Shown in pieces: positions 22,299 through 25,836 of a stretch of 25,836 nt of DNA. A model generated the notes under the pieces. That model was given only the letters and a program-made list of their open reading frames with translations, searched no databases and was not told the DNA's origin. This stretch comes from Finegoldia magna. Lineage in GTDB: Bacteria > Bacillota > Clostridia > Tissierellales > Peptoniphilaceae. The stretch covers positions 1 through 25,836 of the forward strand of contig NZ_JAGYZD010000003.1 in NCBI RefSeq assembly GCF_018371055.1, read 5' to 3'. The number at the start of each line of letters is the position of its first letter. Within the stretch, counting starts at the first letter, position 1. Position numbers and translations under genes: made by a program.

Positions 22299-23993
22299 CT
22301 ACATTCTAACTGGTGCTTCGATTCCTAATAAGCTCAAAGATAACTTTAAGCATTTGTTCACACAATATGTCAAATACAATCTTTGATATTTTAGTTCATC
22401 TTCTACAGTGTTGATTGGACAATTTGCATAGAATTTATTGAATAGTTTCGCTAATTCTACCGTATAACGTGTCAAGAAAGAAGGTTCATATTTTTCAGTT
22501 GCATTTAATAAAACTTCTTCAAACTTAGATAAGTGTTTTACAATGTCAATTTCTGTTTCATCAACTAACAAATCAAATTTACTATTTTCTTTTAATTCAA
22601 ATTCTCCCTTGTCTAATATAGAACAGCTTCTTGCAAATGTATACTGTGTATATGGTCCAGTTTCACCGTCAAAATTCAAAACTTGATCCCAATCAAAAGT
22701 ATAATCCTTTATTCTGTTGTTGAATAAGTCTTGGAATATTACAGCTCCAACACCAACTTGTTTTGCCACTTCTTCTTTATTTTCAAGATTAGGATTTCTT
22801 TCTTCTATGATTGATTTTGTCTTGTCAATAGCTCTGTTCAAAACATCTTCCAAGAAAATAACTTTACCTTCTCTTGTTTTCATAGATCCATCTTTCATAC
22901 TAACCATACCAAAAGAAACATGTTCGCAATCATCCCACCAATCAAATCCCATTTTTTTCAAAACGGCTCTTAATTGTTCAAAATGAAGTTTTTGTTGACT
23001 AGCAACAACATACACATTTTTATAAAAATCGTAAGTTCTTTTACGATACATTGCTGTCGCTATATCTCTTGTTAGGTAAGTTGAAGACCCATTTGATTTT
23101 TTTATTAAAACAGGTGGCAAGTTTTCATCGTTCAAATTGATTATCATTGCACCATCGGATTCCTCGAGTAAGTTTTTCTTATCTATAACTTCTAATGCAT
23201 CTCCAATAAATTGTGAGTGGAATGATTCGCCATTAAAATTATCAAATTCAACTCCTAGTAAATCATAGACTCTTTGGAATTCTTTTAAAGAAATTTCTCT
23301 AAACCATGACCATAATTTTACAGCTGTAGGATCTTTTTTCTCTAATTTATCGAACCAATCACGTGCCTCATCCATATAAGATTCATCTTCTTTTGCAATT
23401 TTATTGTATTTTACGTAAAGATTTAAAAGTTCTTTTATTGGATCAGCATTTATTTTATCTTCGTCTCCCCATTTTAAATAAGCTGAAATCATCATACCAA
23501 ATTGAGTTCCATAATCACCAATGTAATTAACACCTGTTGTATTAAACCCTTGATATTTCATTATGTTTCTTATCGCATTTCCTATTACAGTGGAGCGTAA
23601 ATGTCCAATATGAAATGGCTTTGCTATATTTGTAGAAGAAAAATCAAACACAACATTTTTTCCAACGCCTATATGACCACTTCCAAAATCATCTTTAACA
23701 GCTTCTGTTAGAACACTTTCTACTAATTTCGAATTATCTACAAAAAAGTTTACGTAAGGACCTACATTTGTAATTTTTTTGATATTTTCATTGCTAAATT
23801 CTTTTTTAGCTAATTCTTCTGCGATTAAATTAGGTGCTTTTCTAAAAGTTTTTGCTAATTTAAACACTGGAAACGCATAATCTCCCATATCACTGTTTGG
23901 TGGAATTTCGATTAAATCTGATATTTCTTTTTCAGTTAGACCAGTGTCAAATCCTAGTATAATTTGTTTTACTTCTTCTTTAAAATTTATCAT
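22299..23993 (-). CDS. argS: Arginyl-tRNA synthetase
   Basis: ArgRS charges tRNA-Arg; it is a class I synthetase that needs the tRNA for amino acid activation. The 564 residues are typical. Seen: the N-terminal Add-1 tRNA D-loop recognition domain (about 1-110), the HIGH motif HIGH at 128-131 in STNIAKPFHIGHLRS, VNYIGDYGTQFG, and GSMKTREGKVI as the degenerate KMSKS loop, which ArgRS often has. The C-terminal helical DALR anticodon-binding domain ends in LLGIEAPVRM. The ATG has a GGGG ribosome binding site 10 nt after the mutS2 stop. No T-box or other leader is present, in contrast to aspS. Confidence 0.97.
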   Translation of the reverse strand: MINFKEEVKQIILGFDTGLTEKEISDLIEIPPNSDMGDYAFPVFKLAKTFRKAPNLIAEELAKKEFSNENIKKITNVGPYVNFFVDNSKLVESVLTEAVKDDFGSGHIGVGKNVVFDFSSTNIAKPFHIGHLRSTVIGNAIRNIMKYQGFNTTGVNYIGDYGTQFGMMISAYLKWGDEDKINADPIKELLNLYVKYNKIAKEDESYMDEARDWFDKLEKKDPTAVKLWSWFREISLKEFQRVYDLLGVEFDNFNGESFHSQFIGDALEVIDKKNLLEESDGAMIINLNDENLPPVLIKKSNGSSTYLTRDIATAMYRKRTYDFYKNVYVVASQQKLHFEQLRAVLKKMGFDWWDDCEHVSFGMVSMKDGSMKTREGKVIFLEDVLNRAIDKTKSIIEERNPNLENKEEVAKQVGVGAVIFQDLFNNRIKDYTFDWDQVLNFDGETGPYTQYTFARSCSILDKGEFELKENSKFDLLVDETEIDIVKHLSKFEEVLLNATEKYEPSFLTRYTVELAKLFNKFYANCPINTVEDELKYQRLYLTYCVNKCLKLSLSLLGIEAPVRM

Positions 23994-24003
23994 TTTAATC
24001 CCC

Positions 24004-25836
24004 TTATTTTAAATAAATGAAAGTAGCTCCAAGACCGCCTTCATTATAACCTGCATCTTCAATCTTTTTGATTCTTTTATCACTTCTTAGGTATTCTCTG
24101 ATACCTTTTCTGAGCATACCAGTTCCTTTTCCGTGAATTATATTCACTTTTTTCAAACCAACAATTACACAGTCATCAATGTATTTGTCAAGTTCGTATA
24201 TTGCTTCTTCGATATTCTTACCACGCAAATCAATTTCGCTTTTTATATCAGAATTAGCTTTATTTTTTATGATACTTTTAATGCTCTTTGATGATTGAAT
24301 TACTTCTTGTTCTTTAATTTTCTTCAAGTTCTTAACATTGGCATTTATCTTTAAGATACCCACTTGAACCAATAAATCACCTTTTTTATCAGGTTCAGAA
24401 ACAATAGTACCTTGTTGGTCAATTCCTAAGATTTCTACCTCATCTCCTAATTGTAGATTTTGTTTCTTAGATGTTTCGTTCAAAAGTTTTTTGCTAGGGC
24501 TCTTTTTAATTCTTTTGTTAAATTTACTTTCAACATCATTAGCTACAGTTCTAGCATCAGATTCTTTCTCTAAGAATTTTAATTTATTAATAAGCTCACG
24601 CGATTCTTCCTTAGCTTTCATATAAATTTCATTTGCGTTTTCTTCTGCTTCATTAATAATTCTTTCTTTTTCGAGTTTTGTCTTTTCAAGTTCTTTTTCG
24701 TATCTGTCACGAAGCTTTAATAAATCTTCTTTAAGTTCTAATTGTCTTTTTTTATCTTCGTCAATTTGTTTCTTTTCAGATTCAATGTCAGATAAAACAT
24801 CTTCAAAATCTTTGTCTTCTTGAGATAAAATTTCCTTTGCATTATTAATTATAACATCATCAAGACCAAGTCTTCTAGAAATTTCAAAAGCGTTTGATTT
24901 ACCAGGAATCCCAATTCTCAATTTATAAGTTGGTGATAAAGTATTTACATCAAATTCTACTGAACCGTTTTTAACGTATTTTTCTGTCAATGCAAATATT
25001 TTAAGTTGAGAATAGTGAGTTGTAGCAATTGTTCTTATAGATTTGTCTAAGAAAATTCGCAAAATTGCAATTGCCAATGCCGCTCCTTCTGTTGGATCTG
25101 TTCCTGCACCAAGTTCATCGAATAACACAAGAGAATTAAATGTAATGTTATTTACAATGTGTACAATGTTTTTCATATGAGCTGAAAAAGTAGACAAAGA
25201 TTGTTCTATACTTTGTTCATCACCAATATCTGTGAAGATATTGTCGAAAATTGCCACTTCCGAATTTTCATCTACAGGAATTAAAATTCCAGATTGTGCC
25301 ATTAAAGTTATCAGACCTACTGTTTTAAGTGTTACAGTTTTTCCTCCTGTGTTAGGACCGGTAATTACCAATGTATTGTAATCATCACCAATATAAATAC
25401 TTATTGGAACAACTTTCTTCTTGTCCAATAAAGGATGTCTTGCATTTTTGAAATTAAAATATCCATTGGTGTTTAGTTTGGGATTTGTCGCATCAATTTC
25501 TATCGCATATTTTGCTTTAGCGAATATGAAATCTAATCTTGATAAAACATCCTGATCCACAAAAATAGAATCCTTAGCATCATAAACTCTATCAGAAATT
25601 TCTTTCAAAATTCTTATTATTTCTTCTCTTTCTTCTGCTTCTAGCATTCTCAATTCGTTGTTTAATTCCACAACCTCCATCGGTTCGATGTAGACTGTTT
25701 GACCAGAAGAAGAATGATCGTGTACGATTCCTTTAAAAGATGATTTATGTGAAACTTTTACAGGAATTACATATCTATCATCTCTCATAGTTACGATGTT
25801 TTCTTGTAATGCTTGATCATTAGAAGATAAAATACT
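24004..25836 (-). CDS. mutS2: Endonuclease MutS2 (N-terminus beyond window)
   Basis: MutS2 is a MutS-family ATPase with an Smr nuclease domain. It was first tied to suppression of homologous recombination and later, in B. subtilis, to splitting or rescue of collided ribosomes. The frame is open to the window edge, giving 610 residues of an expected about 790, so the N-terminal core is missing; an internal ATG at 25788 is not the real start. Seen: RDDRYVIPVK, Walker A GPNTGGKT, the DIGDEQSIEQSLSTFSAHM segment, Walker B LFDELGAGTDP, a long Lys/Glu coiled coil, a KOW-like segment (LQLGDEVEILGIDQQGTIVS), and the C-terminal Smr domain with SEIDLRGKN and HGKGTGMLRKGI. It lies 10 nt upstream of argS. 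Confidence 0.96.
   Translation of the reverse strand, partial: SILSSNDQALQENIVTMRDDRYVIPVKVSHKSSFKGIVHDHSSSGQTVYIEPMEVVELNNELRMLEAEEREEIIRILKEISDRVYDAKDSIFVDQDVLSRLDFIFAKAKYAIEIDATNPKLNTNGYFNFKNARHPLLDKKKVVPISIYIGDDYNTLVITGPNTGGKTVTLKTVGLITLMAQSGILIPVDENSEVAIFDNIFTDIGDEQSIEQSLSTFSAHMKNIVHIVNNITFNSLVLFDELGAGTDPTEGAALAIAILRIFLDKSIRTIATTHYSQLKIFALTEKYVKNGSVEFDVNTLSPTYKLRIGIPGKSNAFEISRRLGLDDVIINNAKEILSQEDKDFEDVLSDIESEKKQIDEDKKRQLELKEDLLKLRDRYEKELEKTKLEKERIINEAEENANEIYMKAKEESRELINKLKFLEKESDARTVANDVESKFNKRIKKSPSKKLLNETSKKQNLQLGDEVEILGIDQQGTIVSEPDKKGDLLVQVGILKINANVKNLKKIKEQEVIQSSKSIKSIIKNKANSDIKSEIDLRGKNIEEAIYELDKYIDDCVIVGLKKVNIIHGKGTGMLRKGIREYLRSDKRIKKIEDAGYNEGGLGATFIYLK

Noticed and set aside
22299..23993. 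Missing canonical KMSKS motif in argS as a sign of inactivation
   Set aside because: Arginyl-tRNA synthetases commonly lack a canonical KMSKS; the MKTREG loop is in the expected place and the rest of the protein is intact.
1..25836. CRISPR arrays, insertion sequences, prophage, toxin-antitoxin, tRNA or rRNA genes
   Set aside because: Nothing of these types was seen on either strand. The window is continuous housekeeping operons with short gaps, and no transposase, integrase, direct-repeat array or cloverleaf sequence was recognised.

Overview
The window is a gene-dense, AT-rich (by eye about 30% G+C) chromosomal segment of a low-GC Gram-positive bacterium. The marks are Bacillota-type neighbourhoods (rpmF-plsX-acpP-rnc-radical SAM-smc-ftsY; an Asp23/YqhY gene beside nusB; mutS2 near argS), a T-box leader in front of aspS, and strong GGAGG ribosome binding sites. 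Protein character (Lys/Glu/Asn/Ile rich) and gene content would fit the Tissierellia/Peptoniphilaceae (Finegoldia-like anaerobic cocci). That assignment is inference from gene content, not a database match. I see no mobile elements, CRISPR arrays, rRNA or tRNA genes, phage genes or clear signs of transfer.

Layout. All genes but one are on the minus strand, so transcription runs from high to low coordinates. (1) 25836-20518: mutS2 (5' end outside the window), argS, a multi-pass membrane protein and a TPR protein, ending in a palindrome that also terminates the convergent gene. (2) 19163-20521, plus strand: a PucR/CdaR-family regulator, divergent from murJ. (3) 19066-17543: murJ. (4) 17537-13113: a consensus promoter, an Asp T-box leader, then aspS, tcdA, an RseC-family gene and glyA, closed by a strong terminator. 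(5) 13095-9947: promoter, der, plsY, ackA. (6) 9935-9621: a consensus promoter, a leader hairpin, rpmF and a strong terminator. (7) 9568-1956: plsX, acpP, rnc, an Elp3-like radical SAM gene, smc and ftsY, with most genes overlapping or within 2 nt. (8) 1953-1: an internal promoter, asp23/yqhY, a weak hairpin, nusB and xseA (3' end outside the window).

Together the genes cover phospholipid precursor synthesis (PlsX, AcpP, PlsY), translation and tRNA (ArgS, AspS, TcdA, L32, Der, MutS2), RNA processing and transcription (RNase III, NusB), chromosome organisation and protein targeting (SMC, FtsY), envelope synthesis (MurJ), and one-carbon and acetate metabolism (GlyA, AckA).

I did not find a convincing new multi-gene system; this is mostly a housekeeping region. 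The least explained elements are: a near-perfect 23-bp inverted repeat between the PucR-like gene and murJ; a convergent terminator palindrome that encodes the C-termini of both flanking proteins; a leader hairpin abutting the rpmF ribosome binding site; and the uncharacterised membrane-TPR gene pair after argS. No gap without a gene exceeds 300 bases; the longest (17286-17542) is the T-box leader and its promoter.
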